From JBOEGW01 sp050633625 (GTDB taxonomy: Bacteria > Pseudomonadota > Alphaproteobacteria > Rhodobacterales > Rhodobacteraceae): a stretch of DNA of 13,689 bases. This document shows positions 7,273-13,689 of this stretch, in pieces. The notes below the pieces were generated by a model that was given only the letters and a program-made list of their open reading frames with translations, was not told where the DNA came from and ran no database searches. How positions within the stretch are numbered: position 1 is the first letter of the stretch; each line of letters starts with the position of its first letter. Position numbers and translations under genes: made by a program. The stretch spans positions 1 to 13,689 of the forward strand of contig JBOEGW010000021.1 of the NCBI GenBank assembly GCA_050633625.1, in the 5' to 3' direction.

Positions 7273-9201
7273 TCACGTTTTCACGGCGGGTTGCCGTCTG
7301 AATTTCAAATTGATCCCGATGGTCGCAACCAGAATCGCACCGCCAAGCAGGCTGGTCGGAAGGTCGGGGAACAAGATCAACACCCCCCCGACCGCCACGG
7401 CGATCCGGCTGATTGTGCCAATCCGGCCCACCTTGTAGATCCAGCTTTCAAAGGCCGAGGTGATCGCCCAGATTGCCACCAGCGTCAGGCCGACGCGCTC
7501 GATGATCTGCAAGGCCGTGCCCTCCATGATCAGCGCCGGATCATAGACAAAGATGAACGGCAGCACGAACAGCGGCATCCCCAGACGCATCGCGTAAAAG
7601 CCGGTCTGCATCGGGCGCGATCCGGCCACACTGGCGGCGGTAATCGCGGCAAGCGCCACCGGCGGCGTGATATAGGACAGCATCCCCCAATAAAGGATGA
7701 ACAGATGGCTTGCGATCGGATGCAAGCCCGCCTGCACCAAGGCAGGCGCCAAGAGGATCGACAAAAAGATATAGCAGGCCGTCACGGTCATCCCCATGCC
7801 CAGCACAAAGCTTGTCACCGCGCCCGCGATCAACATCAGCGCGGTATTGCCATTGGCATAAAGCAGCAATTCACGCGAAAACGCCCCCGCAACACCGGTA
7901 TAGGACAGCCCGCCCACCACCAGCCCGATCCCCGCCAGCACCGCCACAAGGCCCGCGATATTGCGCGAGGTGTCCTGCACCAGCTCTATGACACGGTTCA
8001 CCGTCAGGCGGGTTTCCTTGCGAAAAGAGGTCGCGACCAGCATCACAACCGAGGCGTAATAGGGCGCGCGCGCCTCCATCCGCATGATCATCAAGACATA
8101 GATCAGCACCGCAAGGCTCAGCAGATAGGGCCAGCCGGATTTCAGCACCGGCCAGACGGGCGGGGTCTCGCTGCGGGGCAGGCCCGCAAGGCCGCGCCGG
8201 GCGGCATACATATCGACCTGAAACAGCAGGGCGACATAGAACAGGATCGCCGGAATAAGCGCCGCAATCACGATGCTCGAATATTGCACGCCGAGGAATG
8301 ACGCCATCACAAAGGCAACCGTCCCCATCACGGGCGGCATCAAGGTGGCCCCGGTTGACGCGCAGGCCTCAACGGCGGCGGCGTAATGCGCAGGATACCC
8401 CACGCGCCGCATCGTCGGGATGGAAAACGGCCCCGAGGTCAGGATATTGGAAATCACGCTGCCCGAAAGCGACCCTAGGATGCCAGATCCAAGCACCGCA
8501 ACCTTGGCCGGACCGCCGCGGGTGTGACCCAAAAGCGCCGAGGCCAGCTCCATGAAAAAGTCGCTGCCCTTGGTGATGACCAGCACCGAGCCGAAAATGA
8601 CAAAGCCGATGACTAGTTCGGCCACGACCTGCATCGGAATGCCGATCACCGATTCCACGCCCAGAACATGCGCGCGCACCGTGCCCATCAGCGAATATTC
8701 CGTCCCCCACAAAAAGCCGGGCATGCTGTCGGCCCAAAGCGGATAGGAACCAAACAGCAACGCGGTGAACAGCAAGACCGTCCCCCCCGCGCGCCGCACC
8801 CCTTCGAGTACCAGAAACAACAGGATTGAGGCCATGATATCGGCCATCAAGGGCGCGTCATATTCCCAACCCCGCTGCAAGATATCCAACCCGTGAAACC
8901 CAAGCCAACCGGCGCTGGTCAAACTCGCAACCGCCAGGACGGGGTTAAGCCAGAACAGCCGTTCAGGGTGCATGATGCTAAACGGCAATGTCAGGAAAGC
9001 GATGGCCAGAAATATCCCGATCAGATAATAAAGATAGGCATTGCCCAAAGGCTGAAACCCGAAAATCCCCAATAAAAACTGTTGGTTGATGGCCATGATG
9101 ACGCCGATCGTGCCAAGGATCATCGTGATGATCTGCACCACATGTTGCCGTGGACGCTGGGGGGGTACCGTTTCGGCAACGGCATCTTTTGTCGAAACCA
9201 T
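7273..9201 (-). CDS. Fused TRAP transporter permease (DctQ-DctM fusion, TAXI type)
   Basis: This 642-residue inner-membrane protein joins a DctQ-like four-helix part (about residues 20-150) to a DctM-like twelve-helix part. This is the arrangement found in TRAP-TAXI systems. Signatures of the fused family are visible: the membrane hairpin GSGILGSLSGSVISN at 238-252 with SGPFSIPTMRR, then ASTGATLMPPVMGTVAF at 281-297 and, in the second half, GMGMTVTACYIFLSILLAP and YITPPVALAAITAASVAGS. AGGA lies 7 bases before the ATG at 9201. The receptor gene is 72 bases upstream with a strong hairpin between, and the CoA-transferase gene follows 9 bases downstream. It would import the receptor's ligand driven by a cation gradient. 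The ligand is unknown; characterised TAXI systems bind dicarboxylates or amino acids such as glutamate. Confidence 0.93.
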   Translation of the reverse strand: MVSTKDAVAETVPPQRPRQHVVQIITMILGTIGVIMAINQQFLLGIFGFQPLGNAYLYYLIGIFLAIAFLTLPFSIMHPERLFWLNPVLAVASLTSAGWLGFHGLDILQRGWEYDAPLMADIMASILLFLVLEGVRRAGGTVLLFTALLFGSYPLWADSMPGFLWGTEYSLMGTVRAHVLGVESVIGIPMQVVAELVIGFVIFGSVLVITKGSDFFMELASALLGHTRGGPAKVAVLGSGILGSLSGSVISNILTSGPFSIPTMRRVGYPAHYAAAVEACASTGATLMPPVMGTVAFVMASFLGVQYSSIVIAALIPAILFYVALLFQVDMYAARRGLAGLPRSETPPVWPVLKSGWPYLLSLAVLIYVLMIMRMEARAPYYASVVMLVATSFRKETRLTVNRVIELVQDTSRNIAGLVAVLAGIGLVVGGLSYTGVAGAFSRELLLYANGNTALMLIAGAVTSFVLGMGMTVTACYIFLSILLAPALVQAGLHPIASHLFILYWGMLSYITPPVALAAITAASVAGSRPMQTGFYAMRLGMPLFVLPFIFVYDPALIMEGTALQIIERVGLTLVAIWAITSAFESWIYKVGRIGTISRIAVAVGGVLILFPDLPTSLLGGAILVATIGINLKFRRQPAVKT

Positions 9202-9228
9202 AATCTTATCCTGACATTACCTGGAATA

Positions 9229-9255
9229 CCCCCGGCGGTGAAAACCCGCCGGGGG
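9229..9255 (-). promoter_or_regulatory. Intercistronic stem-loop between TAXI receptor and permease genes
   Basis: A perfect 10-bp stem of only G-C pairs (9229-9238 with 9246-9255) encloses a 7-base loop. It begins 18 bases after the receptor stop codon. There is no T tract behind it on the minus strand, so it probably protects the receptor mRNA 3' end or lowers permease expression rather than ending the operon. Its position matches the hairpin between dctP and dctQ in the other TRAP operon of this window. Confidence 0.65.
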
Positions 9256-9273
9256 AAAAGAGCGCGCTGCGGA

Positions 9274-10410
9274 TCAGTTCAGCGCGGCAACCACCTCGGC
9301 GCGGTGTGCCATCCAGGCCTCGGAGAATGCCTCTTCGGACAAGCCCTCATTGGCGGGCTTGAATTCGGCCCAGGCGGCCAGCAGCGCATCCATGCGCGCG
9401 GTGCGCTTGGCGTTCCATGCGTCATCCTCGGCGGTCCAGATACCCTTTTCCTTGAGATAGCGGATCGCCCCTTCGTGGAAGGGAACGTCAATCGCAGGCT
9501 TGCCCGATTGCTCCAGCGTCCAGCGCTTCATCGTGGCGGTGCCGTCCTTGTAAAGGTCATAGGTTTCATCCAGCGCCTTGATAAAGGCGTAAACCTCATC
9601 TGCGGATTTCCCGGCGGTGGTGGTGATTACCGGATAGCGATAGGCCGCCATCTTGGCGATTTCACCTTCGGGCAGGCCGGCGGCGACATCTTCATCCGAT
9701 GGGCCCATGATCGGCAGCACCTTAAGAAGCCCCTCCCACCCTTCGGCGTTATCCGCCTCTAGCGGGACATAGAAAATGCCGCGCGGGCTTTCGGCAAGCT
9801 CATAAAGCTGGCTGGTGGTGGGGGTGGTGCAGGTCGCATCGGATTCGTTGCGCGTCATCGATGCCATGGCCGAGGCATAGGTCGGGAAGGTGATCACCTC
9901 CACATCGTCCAGCGTCAGCCCGCCAAAGGCCAAAATCGCCTCACATTTGACATTCACCGACGGGTTGCCGGCCACAAAGGCGATCCTTTTGCCGCGCGCG
10001 TCGGCTACGGTCCTGATGCCTGCATCCTCTGCCGTGATCAAGGTGATGCCTGCGGGACGCCCGGCGACGGCGCGCAGCTCAGTAGGGCCCCAATCGGGGG
10101 TGGCGAAATCAAAGGCGCCCTCGGATACGAAAAACGCCTCGGTCGCAAGAAAGGCATAATCGGCGCGGCCCTGCAACAAGGGCTGCAAACGGCCGATGCC
10201 GCTGCCCGAGGGTTGGATCCGCACGCGGGTGCCGAACTTCTTGCCAAAGGCATCGGCAATGGCCGAGGCCTCGGCATAGCCGGCCGAGCCGACATCATAA
10301 GATGTCCAGACCATCGTGTCCGGCATTTCTTGTGCCATTGCGGCCGGGGCCATCATTGATGCCGCCAGAAAGCCGGTCGCAGCCAGCCCGAGTCGAAAGG
10401 TCGTTTTCAT
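9274..10410 (-). CDS. TAXI-family TRAP transporter solute receptor
   Basis: This is a 378-residue secreted periplasmic receptor. An N-terminal signal peptide is obvious: MKTTFR, then a hydrophobic stretch to AMA, with probable cleavage after A26. TAXI-family landmarks follow: a small-residue loop YDVGSAGYAEASAIADAF (38-55), PSGSGIGRLQPLLQGRADYA (67-86) and the C-terminal FHEGAIRYLKEKGIW (311-325). The second binding loop, GKRIAFVAGNPSVNV, lacks the GSGT-like sequence usual in the family. A tail of about 50 residues after position 325 makes it longer than typical TAXI receptors (about 320-330). Cysteines C156 and C194 could form a disulfide in the periplasm. The frame stays open upstream to 11334, but that part is antisense to lysR; the ATG at 10410 has AGGGA 8 bases before it and begins the signal peptide. 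It is the first gene of the six-gene operon. Confidence 0.92.
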   Translation of the reverse strand: MKTTFRLGLAATGFLAASMMAPAAMAQEMPDTMVWTSYDVGSAGYAEASAIADAFGKKFGTRVRIQPSGSGIGRLQPLLQGRADYAFLATEAFFVSEGAFDFATPDWGPTELRAVAGRPAGITLITAEDAGIRTVADARGKRIAFVAGNPSVNVKCEAILAFGGLTLDDVEVITFPTYASAMASMTRNESDATCTTPTTSQLYELAESPRGIFYVPLEADNAEGWEGLLKVLPIMGPSDEDVAAGLPEGEIAKMAAYRYPVITTTAGKSADEVYAFIKALDETYDLYKDGTATMKRWTLEQSGKPAIDVPFHEGAIRYLKEKGIWTAEDDAWNAKRTARMDALLAAWAEFKPANEGLSEEAFSEAWMAHRAEVVAALN

Positions 10411-10447
10411 GTTATTTTTCCCTGTTGATTCCAGACAAAGCGCCTCA

Positions 10448-10507
10448 CCGATCCTCCATCGGCTTTTATCCGGCATGACCCCTTTGGGGGCCGCACGCCG
10501 GACGGCG
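10448..10507 (-). promoter_or_regulatory. Structured 5' leader of the TAXI operon
   Basis: Between the proposed promoter and the receptor start are three short inverted repeats: CCGAT/ATCGG at 10448-10462, CCCC/GGGG around 10479-10489 and CGCCG/CGGCG at 10496-10507. They could fold in the roughly 110-base leader RNA. No known riboswitch family is recognised, and GC-rich DNA often gives such repeats by chance. Confidence 0.25.
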
Positions 10508-10526
10508 CTGTGCCTCTCCTCATTTG

Positions 10527-10554
10527 ACCATAAGGACTGGAAGCCATGTTTCAA
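10527..10554 (-). promoter_or_regulatory. Candidate sigma-70 promoter of the TAXI operon
   Basis: On the minus strand TTGAAA (10554-10549) and TATGGT (10532-10527) are separated by 16 bases. This gives a start site near 10520 and a leader of about 110 bases before the receptor ATG. It is the best-matching hexamer pair in the 183-base divergent region. Alphaproteobacterial promoters are often degenerate, so the assignment is tentative. Confidence 0.45.
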
Positions 10555-10587
10555 ATGCATTATTGATATATCAGAGATACTCATGAG
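10554..10587. promoter_or_regulatory. Candidate LysR-regulator binding region
   Basis: Three perfect palindromes lie close together in an AT-rich island just upstream of lysR: AATGCATT (10554-10561), TGATATATCA (10564-10573) and CTCATGAG (10580-10587). Relative to the proposed TAXI promoter they centre near -37, -48 and -63, the zone where LysR-type proteins usually bind, and they also overlap where lysR itself would be autoregulated. No exact LysR consensus is claimed. Confidence 0.45.
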
Positions 10588-10593
10588 GCATGA

Positions 10594-11517
10594 ATGGATT
10601 TCCGTCAGCTCCGAAACTTTATCCAAGTGGTTGAACTCAGCAGCATTACCGCCGCCGCGGATCATCTGAACATCGCACAGCCCGCGCTGAGCCGACAGGT
10701 AAAGGCGCTGGAAGAAGAGTTGAATGTCGCCCTGCTGCGCAGGCATGGGCGCGGGGTCATGCCAACAGAAGAGGGGATCCGGCTGGCCCGCCGGGCGCAA
10801 ACCATTCTGGAAGATGTTCAGGATCTGGCCAATGACATCTCGGGGCATCGCGCCCCGCTGTCGGGGATGGTCAGGCTGGGCCTGCCGCCGACCGTTTCTG
10901 AAATCCTCGCCACACATTTGATCGAGCGGGTGATGCAGATCTATCCGAACGTCAAACTGCGGATTATTTCGGGTTTCAGCGGCCATGTGCAAGACTGGCT
11001 CCAACGCGGCAAGATTGATCTGGGGGTTGCCTATGAGGGTCAGCAATCCAATCTGATCAAGGCGCAACCCATTATTATCGAAAAACTTTTCTTCATCCAA
11101 TCGGCAGCAAAGGGCGCGCAGGACGGTGTCCCGATTGACGCCCATACGGCCCTGCAACAGCCCCTGATCCTGCCCAATCCCGAACACGGCCTGCGCGCGC
11201 GCATCGAGGCGATTGCGGCGCGGGAAAACCTTGCCCTTGATGTGGTGTTGGATGTGGATATCCTGACGACCATGCTGGCCTTTGTCGAGCGCGGGTTGGG
11301 TGGTACAATCCTGCCGCTTGTCAGTGTGCTGCAACAGGTGCGCGACAAAAAGCTGGTCGCCCGCCCGATAGAGCGTAGCCCGATCGACCGCACCCTGGTG
11401 CTGATGTCACCGCTCAACCGGCCAAGTTCCCGACTGACCACCAGCATTGCCGAGTTCATCACCGCCGAGGTCGACCAGATGGTGACCGCCGGCGAATGGC
11501 CGGGGACGACGCTCTAG
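10594..11517 (+). CDS. LysR-type transcriptional regulator
   Basis: This is a 307-residue DNA-binding regulator of normal LysR length. The N-terminal winged helix-turn-helix covers residues 1-60, with the core helix-turn-helix at about 18-37 (SSITAAADHLNIAQPALSR) and the linker helix to about 85. The substrate-binding domain begins near residue 92 (SGMVRLGLPPTVSEILA) and ends with a typical GLGGTILPLVSV segment. The RHGRGVMPTEEG turn places it in the Nac/CynR-like branch, but its inducer is unknown. GAGG at 10585-10588 precedes the ATG by 5 bases. It is transcribed away from the TAXI operon across a 183-base region with palindromes, the classical layout for a LysR protein that activates its divergent neighbour in response to the pathway's acid or CoA ester (inference). 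Its stop codon overlaps the stop of the convergent membrane-protein gene. Confidence 0.93.
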   Translation: MDFRQLRNFIQVVELSSITAAADHLNIAQPALSRQVKALEEELNVALLRRHGRGVMPTEEGIRLARRAQTILEDVQDLANDISGHRAPLSGMVRLGLPPTVSEILATHLIERVMQIYPNVKLRIISGFSGHVQDWLQRGKIDLGVAYEGQQSNLIKAQPIIIEKLFFIQSAAKGAQDGVPIDAHTALQQPLILPNPEHGLRARIEAIAARENLALDVVLDVDILTTMLAFVERGLGGTILPLVSVLQQVRDKKLVARPIERSPIDRTLVLMSPLNRPSSRLTTSIAEFITAEVDQMVTAGEWPGTTL

Positions 11518-12962
11518 ACCCATCCGAAATGTATCAGCGCCCACAAAAAGGCTGACCAGATCATCAGAATAAGGATGGAATAAGGTCCGTTCCAAACAGG
11601 GCCGATCACTTCTGCCCGTCGGTCAATGATCGCGGCGGAAATCGCCAGCGTGGTGATAAAGGGCGAAAGCCCCATCACGGCGGTCCAGCCCCCGATAATC
11701 GACAGGGCAATTGCGACATTGCTAAGGCCCGGCACCGCCAGCTGCGCCGCAATAGCCCCCAGAACCGAGGCCGTAATAATCGGGTTCACCCCGACAAGTG
11801 CCAGTATGAATATCGAAAACGTAAGGCCAAAGGCATAAGAGAAGGCGGACAGACCCCAATGGGCGATCACCTCTCGCAGGGCGTCCATCGGGATCAGCGC
11901 CAAAAGAACCACCGCCAAAAACCCGGCCGAGGCAAAGACACCGACCTCTGGCCCCATATTTGCCAGCCGCAGCCAGCTTGTCTGTGCGACCTTGCCGATG
12001 CCGCCCAAGATGCCCCGCGACTCGTGGCGCATCGCCGCCCCGGCCCAAAGCACGGCATAGCAGGGCACAATCACAATCAACCCCTGCTGAAAGCTGAGCG
12101 AGGTCATCCCATGCAGGACAAAGACCCCCGCCCCCAATGCCAACACATGCCCAAGCAGCAACGCCACCGCCAAGCCGCTTTTGGGCGGCGGCGTGGTGGT
12201 CGGCAATCCGCGACCGCGGAACCTTCGGCCCTCATAGGTATCCCAGGCCCAACCAATCGCCGTCAGCACGAATGACATCGCAAAACCTATCGGCCCGAAT
12301 TGCACATAGGAAATCCCCGGCAACGTCAGCAAGGTCGCATTGGTGGCAAATCCGAACGGCGACCAAAGTGCGATCATTGAAAACCCGCGTATCACGGCAA
12401 GGGTCATGCGGCGCAAACGGGCCTCTTGAACCTCGGGGGGTAATTGTGCGGTGCCTTCGCGGTCCATCGACTGCTTTGCGATATCCAGCAAAAGCGCCAA
12501 CCCGCCGAAATTGACCAACACCCCGAAGAGATGACCGCCAAAGGTCATGGACAGATAGCGGCGTGAGGCAGGTTGATTGGTCACCAGCGCCCCCGCCAGC
12601 CGCACCTCGGGCGCCAATGCCGCCGCGGATCGCAAGGTCGCCAGCATCGCAATCAGCGCCGCCAGAAACAGCATCCGGTCCAGCCCGCGCCAAATGACAT
12701 CCGCCGGGACATGCTGCACCATCGCCAGCGCCGCCGCCCCCAGCGAGAGTAGCACCGGCACCCAAGTGCCAATGCCGAACATCTTGCACGACAGGGCCAG
12801 AAACCCGACCAACAGCCCCGTGCCAAGGCCGATCACCAGATGCGAGGGCGCGAAAATCTGCATGACCGCCGCGATCATCACCCCCAACATCAAGGCCCGC
12901 CGCAGATCGCAGCCAAGCGATAAAAGCGGGACAGAGGGCACCTGCCCCCCCCTGTTCAGCAT
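11514..12962 (-). CDS. Polytopic membrane protein, probable transporter, substrate unknown
   Basis: This 482-residue protein has about 12 hydrophobic segments and no recognised family signature. I cannot name it. Two halves look related. The first carries ALWSPFGFATNATLLTLPG at 198-216. The second carries GVNPIITASVLGAIAAQLAV at 391-410 and MGLSPFITTLAISAA at 430-444. The SPF tripeptides lie at 201-203 and 433-435. Such paired helix-breaking motifs are usual in anion or carboxylate transporters of the ion-transporter (ArsB/DctM-like) fold, so a secondary organic-acid transporter is the best guess. The ATG at 12962 overlaps the crotonase stop (ATGCTGA) but has no good ribosome site. A GTG at 12941, just after a run of eight Gs, is an alternative start that would remove seven residues. 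Both would leave the membrane part intact. Confidence 0.75.
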   Translation of the reverse strand: MLNRGGQVPSVPLLSLGCDLRRALMLGVMIAAVMQIFAPSHLVIGLGTGLLVGFLALSCKMFGIGTWVPVLLSLGAAALAMVQHVPADVIWRGLDRMLFLAALIAMLATLRSAAALAPEVRLAGALVTNQPASRRYLSMTFGGHLFGVLVNFGGLALLLDIAKQSMDREGTAQLPPEVQEARLRRMTLAVIRGFSMIALWSPFGFATNATLLTLPGISYVQFGPIGFAMSFVLTAIGWAWDTYEGRRFRGRGLPTTTPPPKSGLAVALLLGHVLALGAGVFVLHGMTSLSFQQGLIVIVPCYAVLWAGAAMRHESRGILGGIGKVAQTSWLRLANMGPEVGVFASAGFLAVVLLALIPMDALREVIAHWGLSAFSYAFGLTFSIFILALVGVNPIITASVLGAIAAQLAVPGLSNVAIALSIIGGWTAVMGLSPFITTLAISAAIIDRRAEVIGPVWNGPYSILILMIWSAFLWALIHFGWV

Positions 12963-13689
12963 CCGCGAAACTGCGGAGGTCTTTTCTCCGCAAAGGCTGC
13001 GCGCCCTTCGGCGGAATCCGCGCTATTGAGCAAGGCCGGTTGAATCGATTGCTCATAGTCCAACGCCGCAGCCACATCCCGCGCGAACCAATCGACGATG
13101 AACTGTCGTGGCAGGGGCGCGCCCTCGGCCTCTTGCAATGCGATCTCACAGGCACGGCGCAGCACATCGCCCGCATCCGCCAGCACGTCCACCGCGCCCA
13201 AAGTCAGGGCTTCCGGCGCATCAATGACACGGTTGGTCAAGAGCAGCCGACGGGTCTGCGCAGCACCGATCCGGGCGGGCATGGTCGCCAGAATACCCAT
13301 ATCGGGGATCAGTCCGATCTTGGTAAAGCTGGCGACAAAACGCGACTCTTTGGATGCGACGATGGTCGGACAGGCCAGTGCGAGGGCAAAGCCGCCCCCG
13401 GCCGCCCAACCCTCAACCCCCGCAACCAGCGGTTTGGAAAACCGCGTCATCCGCATCACCAGGTCCTTGATCCGCGAAAACCGTTCGCGGTGCTCGGATA
13501 CGCTGCGTTCCCCCTGATCGCGGATATCGCCCCCGGCAGAAAAGTTCCCGCCAGCCCCCGTCAGAACGACCGCCCGCACGGCATCGTCGCCCTCGGCCTG
13601 CGACAATGCGGCGATCAATTCGACACGGGCGGCATGGCCAATGGGGTTACGGCGCGCAGGCTCATTTATCGTGATGACGCAAAGCCCGT
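12956..13689 (-). CDS. Enoyl-CoA hydratase/isomerase family protein, PaaG-like (partial, 5' end off window)
   Basis: The frame is open to the right edge, where it reads LCVITINEPARRNPIG, the normal beta-strand entry of a crotonase; only some 10 residues or so are probably missing. The oxyanion-hole segments are present: AGGNFSAGGDIRD and VEGWAAGGGFALALAC. Of the two catalytic glutamates of true enoyl-CoA hydratases, the first is replaced by phenylalanine in FVASFTKIGL. An aspartate is present in IPDMG (codon at 13301-13303), as in PaaG-type enoyl-CoA isomerases that work with Asp alone. The enzyme is therefore more likely to isomerise an unsaturated acyl-CoA than to hydrate it (inference). 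The gene overlaps the downstream membrane-protein gene by 7 bases, so the two are probably translated together. Confidence 0.88.
   Translation of the reverse strand, partial: GLCVITINEPARRNPIGHAARVELIAALSQAEGDDAVRAVVLTGAGGNFSAGGDIRDQGERSVSEHRERFSRIKDLVMRMTRFSKPLVAGVEGWAAGGGFALALACPTIVASKESRFVASFTKIGLIPDMGILATMPARIGAAQTRRLLLTNRVIDAPEALTLGAVDVLADAGDVLRRACEIALQEAEGAPLPRQFIVDWFARDVAAALDYEQSIQPALLNSADSAEGRAAFAEKRPPQFRGC

Noticed and set aside
8063..8074. GGCGCGCGCGCC, a 12-base palindrome with alternating CG
   Set aside because: It lies inside the permease gene and is explained by codons for Glu-Ala-Arg-Ala. No second copy or regulatory setting was seen.
7291..8301. 336-codon plus-strand frame inside the fused permease gene
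   Set aside because: It is the reverse complement of membrane-helix codons, and yields His/Arg/Gln-rich sequence with no recognisable fold.
10411..11334. Upstream extension of the TAXI receptor frame to give a 686-residue protein
   Set aside because: The extension runs antisense to lysR. The signal peptide and ribosome site at 10410 mark the true start.
12232..13176. 314-codon minus-strand frame overlapping the crotonase and membrane genes
   Set aside because: It lies in another frame of two well-supported genes on the same strand, and its glycine/arginine-rich composition shows no domain.
13616..13618. TTG as the start codon of the crotonase
   Set aside because: The frame continues upstream to the window edge with the conserved N-terminal crotonase strand (ITINEPARRNP), so this codon is an internal leucine.

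Overview
The window looks like a chromosomal segment of an alphaproteobacterium, most likely a Rhodobacterales/Roseobacter-group member. This rests on the GC-rich codon use (GCC, CTG, ATC, CGC), the density of TRAP transporters and CoA-linked catabolic genes, and the resemblance of the proteins to that group. I see no rRNA, tRNA, IS element, CRISPR array or phage gene. Genes are packed tightly and no gap exceeds 200 bases.

Layout, left to right. (1) Bases 3-3563, plus strand: the end of a DctP-type TRAP receptor gene, then dctQ, dctM and a succinate-semialdehyde-dehydrogenase-like aldehyde dehydrogenase, very likely one operon. (2) 3572-3601: an 11-bp stem-loop that can end transcription from both sides. 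(3) 3619-10410, minus strand: a six-gene operon read from right to left. It encodes a TAXI-type TRAP receptor, a fused TRAP permease, CoA-transferase subunits A and B, an FMN-dependent nitronate monooxygenase-like protein and an MmgE/PrpD-family protein. (4) 10411-10593: a divergent control region. (5) 10594-11517, plus strand: a LysR-type regulator that probably controls the minus-strand operon. (6) 11514-13689, minus strand: a PaaG-like crotonase that runs off the right edge, followed by and overlapping a 12-or-so-helix membrane protein of unknown substrate. The last gene and the lysR gene end on each other, sharing a CTAG.

How it may work: the TAXI receptor would capture an organic acid in the periplasm and the fused permease would import it using a sodium or proton gradient. 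The CoA-transferase would activate it, and the NMO-like and PrpD-like enzymes would act before or after that step. The DctPQM system would import a second (or related) acid whose breakdown passes through an aldehyde oxidised by the ALDH. The actual substrates cannot be read from the sequence. The most interesting item is the unassigned six-gene TAXI/CoA-transferase/NMO/PrpD module with its LysR regulator; next is the unassigned, internally duplicated membrane protein coupled to the crotonase.
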